The notes: generated by a model not told the origin, from the sequence alone. 64,000 nucleotides of DNA from Rhinopithecimicrobium faecis (GCA_017942165.1 JAGKSB010000008.1:1-64000); one strand, 5' to 3'; shown: positions 51,135 to 60,255, counted from the first letter of the stretch. Numbers and translations are program-made.

Positions 51135-52247
51135 ATGTCGATTCTAACTAACAGTGCACAAGTAAGCGAATCAGCTAAAAATTTTGAGTTTTTAGGTGAT
51201 ATCATTGATATCGTTCCTTTTGGATCGGGACATATTAATGATACATTTTGTGTAACAACGACGAATACAGCTGGAATATCATATTTGCTGCAACGTATTA
51301 ACCACCATATTTTTGCTGATGTAGCCGGGTTAATGTATAATATTCAATTGGTTGAGAATCATTTAAAAAGAAAATTGCCCGCGGATAAACAAGCGCTGGC
51401 TGATCAGTATGTATTAAGTATTATCCCTACGAAAGAGGAGAAATTATTCTTTCAAGATACGGATGGCGACTACTGGCGGATGTTTGTGCTAATAAGAAAT
51501 ACGAAAAGCTATGATATCGTAGAGACACCGCAACAGGCGCGTGAAGGGGGGAAGGCTTTTGGTCAGTTTCAACTTAACTTAGCAGACTTAGATGCCACGA
51601 AAATTGTCGAAGTACTACCGAACTTTCATAATATAGATTTTCGCCTTTCCAACTTAAATAAAGCGATTGAAAAAAATAGCGAAGGCCGATTGGCTGCTGT
51701 AGAAGATATTATACAATTTATTCGTGCGCGTGAATCGCGTATGAAAACGATCCTCAAGCAAGCAAAAGATGGTTTATTGCCTCTTCGTATAACACATAAC
51801 GATACGAAATTTAATAATGTGCTTTTGGATGCACAAGATCAAGTTCAATGTGTGATAGACTTAGATACGGTGATGCCTGGTCATGTAGCTTACGACTTCG
51901 GGGATGCCATCAGAACGATTATTAATCCTGCTGCAGAAGATGAAACAGACCTCTCGAAGGTGAAGTTGAATATCCCTCTCTTTGAAGCTTATACGGCAGG
52001 GTATCTTGGTGAAGCGAAAGGATTTCTAACTGCTGCGGAATTAGACTCCCTTTTAGAAGGAGTCTTTCTACTACCCTTTATGCAGGGAGTACGTTTCCTA
52101 ACGGACTACTTGGAAGGAGATCATTATTTTAAAGTCGCCTACTCGGATCATAATTTAGTGCGCACCAAGACGCAGTTTAAATTAGTCTCGGAACTAGAAG
52201 CTGCTGAAAATGAACTTCAAGCCATCATTGAAAAATATGTAAAATAA
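51135..52247 (+). CDS. Aminoglycoside-phosphotransferase-fold kinase, probable N-acetylhexosamine 1-kinase
   Basis: 370 residues. Kinase motifs: GSGHINDTF (about 31-39, nucleotide loop of the NahK type), YLLQRINHHIFADVAGLM, the catalytic loop RITHNDTKFNNVLL (H-x-D-x-x-x-x-N), and IDLDTVMPGHVAYDFGDAIR (metal motif). These match NahK/LnpB-like kinases that phosphorylate GlcNAc or GalNAc at C1. The divergent GH109-like partner would supply GalNAc, which strengthens this reading. Confidence 0.78.
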   Translation: MSILTNSAQVSESAKNFEFLGDIIDIVPFGSGHINDTFCVTTTNTAGISYLLQRINHHIFADVAGLMYNIQLVENHLKRKLPADKQALADQYVLSIIPTKEEKLFFQDTDGDYWRMFVLIRNTKSYDIVETPQQAREGGKAFGQFQLNLADLDATKIVEVLPNFHNIDFRLSNLNKAIEKNSEGRLAAVEDIIQFIRARESRMKTILKQAKDGLLPLRITHNDTKFNNVLLDAQDQVQCVIDLDTVMPGHVAYDFGDAIRTIINPAAEDETDLSKVKLNIPLFEAYTAGYLGEAKGFLTAAELDSLLEGVFLLPFMQGVRFLTDYLEGDHYFKVAYSDHNLVRTKTQFKLVSELEAAENELQAIIEKYVK

Positions 52248-52250
52248 CAA

Positions 52251-52279
52251 AAAAAGCACAGTCTACACTGTGCTTTTTT
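52251..52279 (+). terminator. Terminator of the kinase gene
   Basis: AAAAAGCACAGT with ACTGTGCTTTTT, CTAC loop, six T. Confidence 0.88.
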
Positions 52280-52304
52280 CATGCTATAATAGTATACTTG
52301 TAAT

Positions 52305-52949
52305 ATGAAACCTATCCTTGTACCTTCTTTACATATTCCTGAAAATACAACCAGCTTTTCAGTATTAGCGTCCTATTTAGCTGATGTGCCTACGCATACA
52401 ATCTCACATGTCAACTGGCCCCAGGAGTACCCCTATAAGCCAGAAGTAACCTTTAAGATCGCGTATACTGCCACACACCTCTATCTGCAGTATCAGGTGC
52501 AAGAAGAGCTTGTGCGCGCTAATTATATGCGTCCCAATGAAAATGTATGGGAGGACAGCTGCGTGGAATTCTTTCTTTCTTTTGATCAAAAGAAGACCTA
52601 TTACAACCTGGAGTTTAATGTTCTAGGGACGGGGTTAATCGGCTATGGGTCGGCGGATAAGAAAACACGTCAACGGATGGATACTGCCACGATTGAGCAG
52701 GTAGCAACGTTTACTGAAGTCGTGCAGCGTAATGGGCAGAAGCTGTGGTCGCTCTTCTTGGAAATCCCCCTGACAGTATTTAAGTTCGAGGCGGATACAA
52801 CCCTAAAAGGGAAGACCCTACAGGCCAATTTTTATAAGTGTGGAGATCACTTGCCTAAGCCTCATTTTATCTCTTGGAGCCCGATTGATTATCCGACCCC
52901 GAATTTTCATCAGCCACAATTTTTCGGCGACTTAACCTTTGATTCATAG
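52305..52949 (+). CDS. Carbohydrate-binding family 9-like (CBM9/DOMON) protein
   Basis: 214 residues, no signal peptide. TFKIAYTATHLYLQYQVQEELVRANYMRPNENVWEDSCVEFFLSF (about 48-92) is the CBM9-like core; the C-terminus reads PHFISWSPIDYPTPNFHQPQFFG. It binds sugars in related proteins. Located after the kinase and its terminator, it could take part in the same amino-sugar use, but that is a guess. TATACTTG four bases before the ATG resembles the -7 box. Confidence 0.8.
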   Translation: MKPILVPSLHIPENTTSFSVLASYLADVPTHTISHVNWPQEYPYKPEVTFKIAYTATHLYLQYQVQEELVRANYMRPNENVWEDSCVEFFLSFDQKKTYYNLEFNVLGTGLIGYGSADKKTRQRMDTATIEQVATFTEVVQRNGQKLWSLFLEIPLTVFKFEADTTLKGKTLQANFYKCGDHLPKPHFISWSPIDYPTPNFHQPQFFGDLTFDS

Positions 52950-53115
52950 CGGTTAAGGGTGTTTTTGTGGGCGCTTGAAATGAAATAATGCCTGCGTAGA
53001 AAGAAAAAATAATACATTTCATTCGTTGAGTATGGAAAAGAATGTTATTTTTGCGCAGACTTTAAGAATATAATACGAGGTTTAAAAATAGTCCCAATTT
53101 TTAATAGCATAATTA

Positions 53116-53146
53116 TTGCATATTAAAATAGAAAAGATTATCTTTG
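53116..53146 (+). promoter_or_regulatory. Promoter of rpmE2
   Basis: TTG (53116-53118), 20 bases, TATCTTTG (53139-53146), leaving a 36-base leader. The rest of 52950-53182 holds no gene. Confidence 0.7.
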
Positions 53147-53182
53147 CACCTCAATTGTTGAATATACGTAATCATAGATAAA

Positions 53183-53431
53183 ATGAAAAAAGATTTGCAT
53201 CCTTCAAATTACAGATTAGTTGTGTTTAAAGATATGTCAAATGACTACGCTTTTATAACTAAATCTTGTGTTGATACTAAAGAGACTATTGTTTGGGAAG
53301 ACGGAACAGAATACCCAGTAGTTAAATTAGAGATTTCTCACACTTCTCACCCGTTCTACACAGGTAAAATGAAGTTAGTTGATACAGCTGGTCGTATTGA
53401 CAAATTCCGTAGCCGTTACAACAAGAAATAA
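53183..53431 (+). CDS. rpmE2: 50S ribosomal protein L31 type B
   Basis: 82 residues. [20 protein letters not shown] and the C-terminal [24 protein letters not shown] are diagnostic. The zinc-ribbon cysteines of type A L31 are absent, as expected for type B, the usual form in Bacteroidetes. Strong own promoter and terminator. Confidence 0.97.
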   Translation: MKKDLHPSNYRLVVFKDMSNDYAFITKSCVDTKETIVWEDGTEYPVVKLEISHTSHPFYTGKMKLVDTAGRIDKFRSRYNKK

Positions 53432-53464
53432 GCTTTCTATCTGTAAAAGACTAAGAACTTTGTT

Positions 53465-53496
53465 AAATCCCGATAATTTATTATCGGGATTTTTTT
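53465..53496 (+). terminator. Terminator of rpmE2
   Basis: AAATCCCGATAA/TTATCGGGATTT, TTTA loop, seven T. It lies before the GlmU-like start, which excludes earlier in-frame starts for that gene. Confidence 0.9.
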
Positions 53497-53510
53497 GTTA
53501 TATTTATCCT

Positions 53511-54701
53511 GTGAATATCGGTTTATATGATTGGCTCACTATAGCAGCCCATTTTGAGTTTGAACAGCAGGAGCAGGGCTTAAATCAGGAGCTAGCCATT
53601 TTTAACCCGCTGGACTTATATCCTTTTACCCAAACGAAAGCTGTCTCAGCACTGCGTGTGGGCATCAGCACGATGCTGCAGAAATGGGAATTCGCTTGGC
53701 AACAAGAGATCACTTGCTTTTCATCTTTTGAAATGCAGCATACGCAACTTATCACACTGGCCATTTCGGCTCATATCATTCCTAATCCTTCGCTTTTAAT
53801 GCAGCTTAAGGCTTTAGCTCCAGGGCAAGCTTTACTGGCTGGAAGGGATTTGATCGCAATCCATTTTCCAGAAGATGATACTGTAAATACGATTACCTGT
53901 ATGCCGTATACGGGGGAGCTGGAACGCCTAAAGCATATTGAAGATATTTTTATGATCAACGCCGAAGAGTTGAAGCGCGATTATTTGCGGCTAACTTCAG
54001 GGCGGCGCTCAGCGTCCTTGCCTGCAGGGAATACTGCCCTCGGGGACGACTACTTTATTGCGGGAGATGTGCAAATAGACTGCACGGTATTAAATACCCG
54101 TAATGGTCCGATTTATATCGATGAAGGCGCACAGATTATGGAGGGATCCCTGTTAAGAGGGCCACTGTATATCGGTAAAAATGCGGTGGTAAAGATGGGA
54201 ACTCAAGTCTATGGAAATGTCAGTATCGGTGAGGGTGCAGTGATTGGTGGAGAGCTCGGGCAGGTGGTCCTCGGGGATTATGCGGCAAAAGGGCATTATG
54301 GATATTTAGGCTGTTCCGTAATTGGAGACTTTTGTAATTTAGGTGCGGGAACGAGTAATTCTAATTTAAAGAATAATTTAACAACGGTTTCACTCTTTGA
54401 TTATACGACGAATGCTTACCGCGATACAGGACTTTTAAAGTGTGGGCTTTTCATGGGTGATTACTCACGAACGGGAATAAATTCGGCTTTTAATACGGGT
54501 ACTGTTGTGGGAGTAGGTTGTATGTTGGCAGATGTAATATATTATCCTAAATATTTGCCTAATATGACATGGCTGTATAATGGAAAACAAGAAAATTATC
54601 AAATTGATAAGTTTGTTTCTAATTTAGAAGTTGTATTTTTAACAAAGAATAAGTCTTTGAGTGAAAAAACAAAGGAACTGTTGAAATCATTAAAAAAATA
54701 A
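53511..54701 (+). CDS. GlmU-like sugar nucleotidyltransferase/acetyltransferase family protein
   Basis: 396 residues from a GTG at 53511 (NIGLYDWLTIAAHFEF); earlier codons lie in the rpmE2 terminator. The N-terminal half (about 1-170) is a degenerate nucleotidyltransferase-like domain lacking a GlmU LxGGxGTRM motif. From about 200 come left-handed beta-helix hexapeptides (PIYIDEGAQIMEGSLLRGPLYIG, then VVLGDYAAKGHYGYLGCSVIGDF). This fits the Bacteroidetes GlmU-like family, probable role in cell-envelope nucleotide sugars. It is 19 bases before tpiA. Confidence 0.8.
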   Translation: MNIGLYDWLTIAAHFEFEQQEQGLNQELAIFNPLDLYPFTQTKAVSALRVGISTMLQKWEFAWQQEITCFSSFEMQHTQLITLAISAHIIPNPSLLMQLKALAPGQALLAGRDLIAIHFPEDDTVNTITCMPYTGELERLKHIEDIFMINAEELKRDYLRLTSGRRSASLPAGNTALGDDYFIAGDVQIDCTVLNTRNGPIYIDEGAQIMEGSLLRGPLYIGKNAVVKMGTQVYGNVSIGEGAVIGGELGQVVLGDYAAKGHYGYLGCSVIGDFCNLGAGTSNSNLKNNLTTVSLFDYTTNAYRDTGLLKCGLFMGDYSRTGINSAFNTGTVVGVGCMLADVIYYPKYLPNMTWLYNGKQENYQIDKFVSNLEVVFLTKNKSLSEKTKELLKSLKK

Positions 54702-54720
54702 TAATATAAAATTTATCGAA

Positions 54721-55488
54721 ATGCGTAAAAAAATAGTAGCCGGTAACTGGAAAATGAATTTAGATTACCAACAAGGATTAAGTCTTTTTTCTGAAATTGT
54801 TAATATGGTGAAAGATGAGGTGGTAGGTACACAGCAAGTTATTGTTTGTAGTCCAGCTATTCATCTATCAAGCATTGCACAACTTGCTAAGCCAGTTGCC
54901 AACGTTGCTGTAGGTGCTCAGAATATTCACCAAGCTGAAAGCGGTGCTTTTACGGGTGAAATTTCAGCTTCTCAAGTGAAATCGGTAGGTGCTGAATACG
55001 TGATTTTAGGTCACTCAGAGCGTAGAGCATATTTCGGAGAGACGGATGCCCTATTATGTCAAAAGGTGGATGTAACGTTGAAAAATGGCTTATTCCCAAT
55101 TTTCTGTATTGGTGAGACACAGCAAGAGCGTGAGTCTGGAGCCTATTTTGAGGTTATTAAATCGCAATTAGCTGCAGGTGTATTTCATTTATCTAAGGAA
55201 GAGTTCTCAAAAGTTATCTTAGCTTATGAGCCTGTATGGGCGATTGGCACAGGCTTAACGGCTTCTCCAGCGCAAGCGCAAGAAGTACACGCTTATATCC
55301 GTGAGCAAGTAGCTGCACAGTATGATGCGGAGACTGCGGAGCAAACAAGTATCTTATACGGTGGAAGCTGTAACCCTTCAAATGCAGCGGATTTATTCTC
55401 CCAAGCGGATATTGACGGTGGTTTAATAGGTGGCGCATCATTGAAATCTAGAGATTTCTTGGATATCATCAAAACATTCAATAACTAA
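54721..55488 (+). CDS. tpiA: Triosephosphate isomerase
   Basis: 255 residues, full length. KKIVAGNWKMNLD (3-15, catalytic Lys), VILGHSERRAYFGE (catalytic His), and AYEPVWAIGTGLTASPAQAQE (catalytic Glu and flexible loop 6) are intact. Interconverts the triose phosphates made by the aldolase at 35183. First of a run tpiA-prmA-mpl with gaps of 6-10 bases. Confidence 0.98.
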   Translation: MRKKIVAGNWKMNLDYQQGLSLFSEIVNMVKDEVVGTQQVIVCSPAIHLSSIAQLAKPVANVAVGAQNIHQAESGAFTGEISASQVKSVGAEYVILGHSERRAYFGETDALLCQKVDVTLKNGLFPIFCIGETQQERESGAYFEVIKSQLAAGVFHLSKEEFSKVILAYEPVWAIGTGLTASPAQAQEVHAYIREQVAAQYDAETAEQTSILYGGSCNPSNAADLFSQADIDGGLIGGASLKSRDFLDIIKTFNN

Positions 55489-55498
55489 TTCTGCAAGC

Positions 55499-56338
55499 AT
55501 GAAGTATAGTGAGGTAATATTTACAATAACGGTAGGGGAAGAGTGGCAAAAGGATGTTTTTATTTCCGAACTAGCAGATATCGGTTTTGATACTTTTGAG
55601 GATCAAAAGACTGGATTTGCCGCCTATCTTCCAACGGCAAATTTGGATATTCAAGCGCTAGAGACTGCTGTGCTAAATGCCCCTGAGGGCATGGAGCTGC
55701 AGTATGAGGTCGTAGATATTAAAGAGGAAAATTGGAATACGCTTTGGGAGTCAAATTTTGAACCTATTGTCGTCGCTGATCAATGCTACGTAAGAGCAAC
55801 ATTTCACCCTGAGCAACCCCAGTATCCCTACGAGATTGTAATCGACCCCAAGATGTCCTTTGGTACAGGGCATCATCAGACAACATCCATGATGTTGCAG
55901 TATATCTTAGAGAATGACTTTCAGGGTCTTTCTGTATTAGATATGGGCTGTGGAACAGGGATTCTAGGTTTTCTCACCTCCCTTAAAGGAGCGAAAGAGG
56001 TCCTAGCAATCGACTATGACTCCATCTGCGTAGACTCTGTATTGGAAAATAAACTATTGAATGGTATTAGCAATGTCGAAGCGGCTTGTGGATCTTATGA
56101 GCTTATTGAAGGAAAGACCTTTGATGCAATCGTAGCTAATATCAATCGGAATATTCTGCTGGAGCAGTTTTCAGCATATTCCGAAAGTCTTCAAGCGCAA
56201 GGAAGCCTCTATATATCGGGTTTCTTTGAAGGAGATGATTTACTGCAGCTCCAACAAAAAGCAAGCTCTTTAGGTTTTGAATTTATAGACCATAAGGAAC
56301 TGAACAATTGGTGTGCTGCAAAATTTATAAAAAAATAG
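55499..56338 (+). CDS. prmA: Ribosomal protein L11 methyltransferase PrmA
   Basis: 279 residues. SAM-dependent trimethylation of L11. Key parts: EENWNTLWESNFEPIVV, KMSFGTGHHQTTSMML (about 117-132), LDMGCGTGILGFL (SAM loop) and VANINRNILLEQF (active-site N-x-N-x-x-x-L). Between tpiA and mpl, likely co-transcribed. Confidence 0.95.
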   Translation: MKYSEVIFTITVGEEWQKDVFISELADIGFDTFEDQKTGFAAYLPTANLDIQALETAVLNAPEGMELQYEVVDIKEENWNTLWESNFEPIVVADQCYVRATFHPEQPQYPYEIVIDPKMSFGTGHHQTTSMMLQYILENDFQGLSVLDMGCGTGILGFLTSLKGAKEVLAIDYDSICVDSVLENKLLNGISNVEAACGSYELIEGKTFDAIVANINRNILLEQFSAYSESLQAQGSLYISGFFEGDDLLQLQQKASSLGFEFIDHKELNNWCAAKFIKK

Positions 56339-56344
56339 CCTGAT

Positions 56345-57715
56345 ATGCGTATTCATTTTATTGCTATTGGGGGGTCTATTATGCACAATTTGGCTATTTC
56401 TTTAGCCAAACAAGGGCATATTGTATCTGGCTCAGATGATCAGATCTTTGAACCCTCTAAGACGCACTTAATTGAAGCTGGATTAATGCCGGACACCTTA
56501 GGGTGGATTCCGGAGCGAATCACGGAAGATATTGATGTCGTTATCCTAGGTATGCATGCGCATGCTGATAACGCCGAGCTTATTCGTGCGCAAGAGCTGA
56601 ATTTGAAAATCAGCTCTTTCCCCGAATTAATTGCCGAGCTTTCGGAAGATAAAACACGTGTAGTAATTGCGGGATCTTATGGTAAGACAACCATTACTTC
56701 CATGATTATGCACGTCTTAACGAGCTTAAAGAAGCCTTTTGATTACCTTATTGGTTCTCAAATTGAAGGCTTTGATGGGCTTGTGCGTATCACAAAAGAT
56801 AATCCCCTTATTATTATTGAAGGGGATGAATATTTTGCTTCCAGCATGGATAAACGCTCGAAATTCCACTTCTATGAACCTAATATCGCCTTGATATCCG
56901 GTATTGAATGGGATCACTTCAGCTCCTTTATCTCTCTGGAGGACTACTCGGAGCAGTTTAAGCGCTTTGTTGATACTATTACAACCAAAGGGACGTTAAT
57001 ATACAACAAAGACGACAAAGGGCTCCAGAAAGTATTAACGGAAACCAAAGCCTGTAAGATTAATAGACACGGGTACACGCTTCCAGAATATACGATTAAT
57101 AAAGGGATTACTTATTTACATACCAGTGTCGGAGATATTGAACTGCAAATCTTTGGAAAGCATAATCTGTCGAATATCGCAGGTGCCTACACAGTTTGCG
57201 AGTGGTTAGGGGTAGGTAAATCGGAGTTCTATGAAGCTATAAAAAGCTTTAAAGGTGCTACACGCTATTTAGAGTTTGTGGCCAGCCAAGCGGGATCTAT
57301 TGTATACCAAGGTTTTGCACATTCGCCTTCAAAATTGCAAGCTTCTATTCATGCTATTAAAGAGCAGTTTCCAAATCAGGATCTTGTAACGATTCTTGAG
57401 CTTAATGCTTATGATAGTTTAGATGATACGTATTTGAAAAGTTATCAGAATAGTATGTCTGAGGTTACTTATCCTTTAGTGTTTATTAATAAGGACTCGC
57501 TAAAGGAGAAAAATAAAAACTTTGATGATTTAGCGTTAAACATACGTAAAGTGTTTAATCATAGTAATTTATCGGTGGTGTGGACGCTGAATGATTTGCA
57601 ACTATTTTTAGAGAATTTTAAGTCAAAAGGTAATAATTTGCTGTTGACGAGTTCAAATAATTATGGTGGAGTTAATTTGGTCGGCCTCGCGGATAAATTT
57701 TTTAAAAATGAATAA
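56345..57715 (+). CDS. mpl: UDP-MurNAc:tripeptide ligase Mpl (peptidoglycan recycling)
   Basis: 456 residues. Mur-ligase fold: HFIAIGGSIMHNLAISLAKQGH (4-25), ATP loop AGSYGKTTITSMI (the usual GTHGKTT has Tyr for His), IIEGDEYFASSMDKRSKF and LISGIEWDH. The C-terminal RYLEFVASQAGSIVYQGFAHSP is specific for Mpl, not MurC. It joins recycled L-Ala-gamma-D-Glu-meso-DAP to UDP-MurNAc. Confidence 0.92.
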   Translation: MRIHFIAIGGSIMHNLAISLAKQGHIVSGSDDQIFEPSKTHLIEAGLMPDTLGWIPERITEDIDVVILGMHAHADNAELIRAQELNLKISSFPELIAELSEDKTRVVIAGSYGKTTITSMIMHVLTSLKKPFDYLIGSQIEGFDGLVRITKDNPLIIIEGDEYFASSMDKRSKFHFYEPNIALISGIEWDHFSSFISLEDYSEQFKRFVDTITTKGTLIYNKDDKGLQKVLTETKACKINRHGYTLPEYTINKGITYLHTSVGDIELQIFGKHNLSNIAGAYTVCEWLGVGKSEFYEAIKSFKGATRYLEFVASQAGSIVYQGFAHSPSKLQASIHAIKEQFPNQDLVTILELNAYDSLDDTYLKSYQNSMSEVTYPLVFINKDSLKEKNKNFDDLALNIRKVFNHSNLSVVWTLNDLQLFLENFKSKGNNLLLTSSNNYGGVNLVGLADKFFKNE

Positions 57716-57732
57716 ATATTTTTAAAAATATA

Positions 57733-57764
57733 TTTGTTATGAAATATATTTTTCTTTAGATTTG
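57733..57764 (+). promoter_or_regulatory. Promoter of the XRE-type regulator
   Basis: TTTG (57733-57736), 20 bases, TAGATTTG (57757-57764). It overlaps an in-frame TTG at 57762, which therefore cannot be the start. Confidence 0.75.
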
Positions 57765-57803
57765 AAAGTTAGAACAGTAAAAATTTATATCTACCCCAAT
57801 ACA

Positions 57804-58133
57804 ATGAATGCACTAGGAAAGAAAATTAGATTATTAAGACATCAAAAGGGTTGGAGCCAAGAGGATGTTGCTAAAAGATTAGATATCTCCATTCCAGCTT
57901 TTTCGAAAATCGAAACTGGAATCACGGACGTTAACTTATCAAGATTAAACCAAATCTCTAAATTATTTGGTTTAAGTATTGTACAACTATTGTCTACATC
58001 AGATTCAGAAGAAGATAAACAATGTCTTACCGAGCTTACGGAGATTAATAAGAAACTTCAACAACGTGAAGTGGAAGTGATTGATCTACAAAAGAAGGTA
58101 ATTGACCTATACGAGCAATTACATAAAAAATAG
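57804..58133 (+). CDS. Helix-turn-helix (XRE-type) transcriptional regulator
   Basis: 109 residues. ALGKKIRLLRHQKGWSQEDVAKRLDISIPAFSKIETGITDVNLSRLNQISKLFGLSIVQLL is a standard HTH_3 domain (3-62). The C-terminal half is a coiled-coil heptad region (LTELTEINKKLQQREVEVIDLQKKVIDLYEQL), likely for dimerisation. Targets unknown. Single-gene unit with own promoter and terminator. Confidence 0.9.
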   Translation: MNALGKKIRLLRHQKGWSQEDVAKRLDISIPAFSKIETGITDVNLSRLNQISKLFGLSIVQLLSTSDSEEDKQCLTELTEINKKLQQREVEVIDLQKKVIDLYEQLHKK

Positions 58134-58155
58134 TTGATATTATTATCCTCCATAA

Positions 58156-58191
58156 AAAAGAGTAGCTATTTCTTAAATAGCTACTCTTTTT
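58156..58191 (+). terminator. Terminator of the XRE-type regulator
   Basis: A 16-base stem AAAAGAGTAGCTATTT with AAATAGCTACTCTTTT, three-base loop. Confidence 0.88.
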
Positions 58192-58233
58192 AATTTTTTT
58201 GATTTAATAGGTTGTAGTGGAATTTGCTACACA

Positions 58234-58404
58234 CTAAAACTCCTCGTCATCAAAATCCCCAAACTCCTCGATAGTAACGATATCTTCAATATCAAAGTCA
58301 TCCTCAAAGATATCATCTGAATCATCTTCTGGCCCGTTAAAGGTTGCCAATCTATCATCCTCCATCTGCGAAATCGAAATTTCCTGATTTATCACCGTGT
58401 TCAT
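58234..58404 (-). CDS. 56-residue highly acidic protein
   Basis: ATG to TAG. MNTVINQEISISQMEDDRLA and then a tail almost entirely of Asp, Glu, Phe, Ile and Gly (EDDSDDIFEDDFDIEDIV). No membrane segment, no known domain. Acidic mini-proteins of this kind can mimic DNA or bind basic proteins; that is speculation. It lies between two terminators, downstream of scpB on the same strand, and has no clear promoter. Confidence 0.5.
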   Translation of the reverse strand: MNTVINQEISISQMEDDRLATFNGPEDDSDDIFEDDFDIEDIVTIEEFGDFDDEEF

Positions 58405-58472
58405 AAATTGATGTGTATAGTATATTTTTCTAAGGTAAAATTAGACAATTTTAATAAACTTCAATAATTTTT

Positions 58473-58527
58473 TTTAAAAAAAATAGCTAATTATAATCCT
58501 GATAATCAGGGTTATAATTAGCTATTT
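58473..58527 (-). terminator. Terminator of the mqnC-scpB operon
   Basis: A 22-bp stem with a 3-base loop (58481-58502 with 58506-58527, one G-T pair) followed by eight T on the minus strand. Confidence 0.9.
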
Positions 58528-58556
58528 AAACTTTGAAATCTAATATAATTTATGTA

Positions 58557-59123
58557 TTAAACTTCCGTTTCTACCAGCCCAATTTCATTCGTTTCAGAGA
58601 CGATATCTTTCAGTTTTGGAAGCTCCTTAACATGGTTGATGCCGAAGTGATCCATAAATTGCTGACTTGTCGCATACAGCAGTGGCTTTCCAATGCTCTC
58701 AGCCTTGCCCGCAATACGGATGAGGTTCTTCTCCAACAAACGCTGTACGGTATAGTCGCAGCTAACACCACGGATCTGCTCCATTTCACCCTTTGTAATA
58801 GGTTGCTTATAGGCGATAATAGCTAAGGTTTCTAAAGCGGATTGACTCAGCTTCTTTTTATCTTTTAACGCTTTTAACTGCTGTATCGTGCTGTGGTAAA
58901 CGGGTTTTGTTAAGAAGTGATAATTGTTATTGATGACAAGCAGCTCTAAAATAGATTCTTCCCCTGCATACTTCAGCTGAATACGATCTAAAAGCTCCTG
59001 TAACTCGGCTTTTGCAATCTCAATCTCTAAGGCATCTTGGATAACTTGCTTTAAATCATTTAATGAGATGCCATCCTCCGAGGCAAATATAATGGCTTCA
59101 ATATTTCTTAATACGTCTTTCAA
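58557..59123 (-). CDS. scpB: Segregation and condensation protein B
   Basis: 188 residues. Two winged-helix domains, with NIEAIIFASEDGISLNDLKQVI at the start, QSALETLAIIAYKQPITKGEMEQIRGV and LLEKNLIRIAGKAESIGKPLLYATSQQFMDHFGI. ScpB binds ScpA/SMC in chromosome segregation. No scpA adjacent; it follows mqnC by 10 bases. Confidence 0.94.
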   Translation of the reverse strand: MKDVLRNIEAIIFASEDGISLNDLKQVIQDALEIEIAKAELQELLDRIQLKYAGEESILELLVINNNYHFLTKPVYHSTIQQLKALKDKKKLSQSALETLAIIAYKQPITKGEMEQIRGVSCDYTVQRLLEKNLIRIAGKAESIGKPLLYATSQQFMDHFGINHVKELPKLKDIVSETNEIGLVETEV

Positions 59124-59133
59124 AGCGGCTTTA

Positions 59134-60255
59134 TTAATAGTTTATAATCTGCTCTTCCATCACTGGAAGATCACGGAATACATATTTCTGAGTACGAAGT
59201 TGTGGCTCAAAGCCAGCTTCAGTAATGGCATCTTGAATTGTCTGCGAAGTAAATCGGTGCGGTGCACCTGCCGCAGAAACAACATTTTCCTCAATCATAA
59301 TAGAACCAAAATCATTGGCTCCAGCATGTAGGCAGAGCTGTGCTGTACGCTTTCCTACGGTTAACCAGGAAGCTTGAATGTTCTTGATATTTGGTAACAT
59401 AATACGGCTTAGCGCAATCATACGGATATACTCCTCCGAAGTAACGTCATTGGTAATTCCACGAAGACGCTTTAATAAGGTGCCGTCATCCTGAAATGGC
59501 CAAGGGATAAAAGCGATAAATCCATAGTTGTCTACAGGCTTTGCTGCTTGCACATCACGAATCCATACCAAGTGCTCAAAGCGCTCTTCAATCGTTTCAA
59601 TATGTCCGAACATCATTGTTGCCGAAGTAGGTAGATTGATTTGATGCGCCGCGCGCATGACATCTAACCACTCCTGGCCACCACATTTTCCCTTAGAAAT
59701 TAAGCGACGCACGCGATCATTTAAGATTTCTGCTCCTGCCCCTGGTAGTGAATCAAGACCTGCAGCTTGCAGCTGAGTTAATACCTCCAAATGGGAGAGC
59801 CCTTCGAGTTTTGCCACATGGGCAATCTCCGGTGGACCTAAAGCATGCAATTTTAAATCTGGATAGAGCTCCTTCAGCTGCGAAAATAAATTCGCATAGA
59901 ATGATAAACCTAAATCTGGGTGATGCCCACCTTGTAATAGAAGCTGATCGCCCCCAAATTTGAAGGTTTCCTCAATCTTCAGCTTATAGGTTTCAATATC
60001 CGTAATATAACTGTCCTCATGCCCTGGACGACGGAAGAAATTACAGAATTTGCAATTGGCAATACACACATTTGTGGTATTGACATTCCGGTCAATCTGC
60101 CAGGTTACTTTGCCGTGGGGAACTTGTATCTTACGTAATTCATTAGCTACATAGGATAGATCCGCTGTAGAAGCATGCTGATATAAATAGATACCTTCTT
60201 CTTTGCTTAGAAATTCAAAGTTTAAGGCTCTTGTCAATAATTCACTAATATTCAT
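59134..60255 (-). CDS. mqnC: Cyclic dehypoxanthinyl futalosine synthase MqnC
   Basis: 373 residues, radical-SAM enzyme with the CIANCKFCNFF cluster motif (C-x3-C-x2-C, about 63-70), GGDQLLLQGGHHPDLGL, and PGAGAEIL. MqnC closes the ring in the futalosine pathway to menaquinone. Heading the scpB operon. The other mqn genes are not in this window. Confidence 0.93.
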   Translation of the reverse strand: MNISELLTRALNFEFLSKEEGIYLYQHASTADLSYVANELRKIQVPHGKVTWQIDRNVNTTNVCIANCKFCNFFRRPGHEDSYITDIETYKLKIEETFKFGGDQLLLQGGHHPDLGLSFYANLFSQLKELYPDLKLHALGPPEIAHVAKLEGLSHLEVLTQLQAAGLDSLPGAGAEILNDRVRRLISKGKCGGQEWLDVMRAAHQINLPTSATMMFGHIETIEERFEHLVWIRDVQAAKPVDNYGFIAFIPWPFQDDGTLLKRLRGITNDVTSEEYIRMIALSRIMLPNIKNIQASWLTVGKRTAQLCLHAGANDFGSIMIEENVVSAAGAPHRFTSQTIQDAITEAGFEPQLRTQKYVFRDLPVMEEQIINY

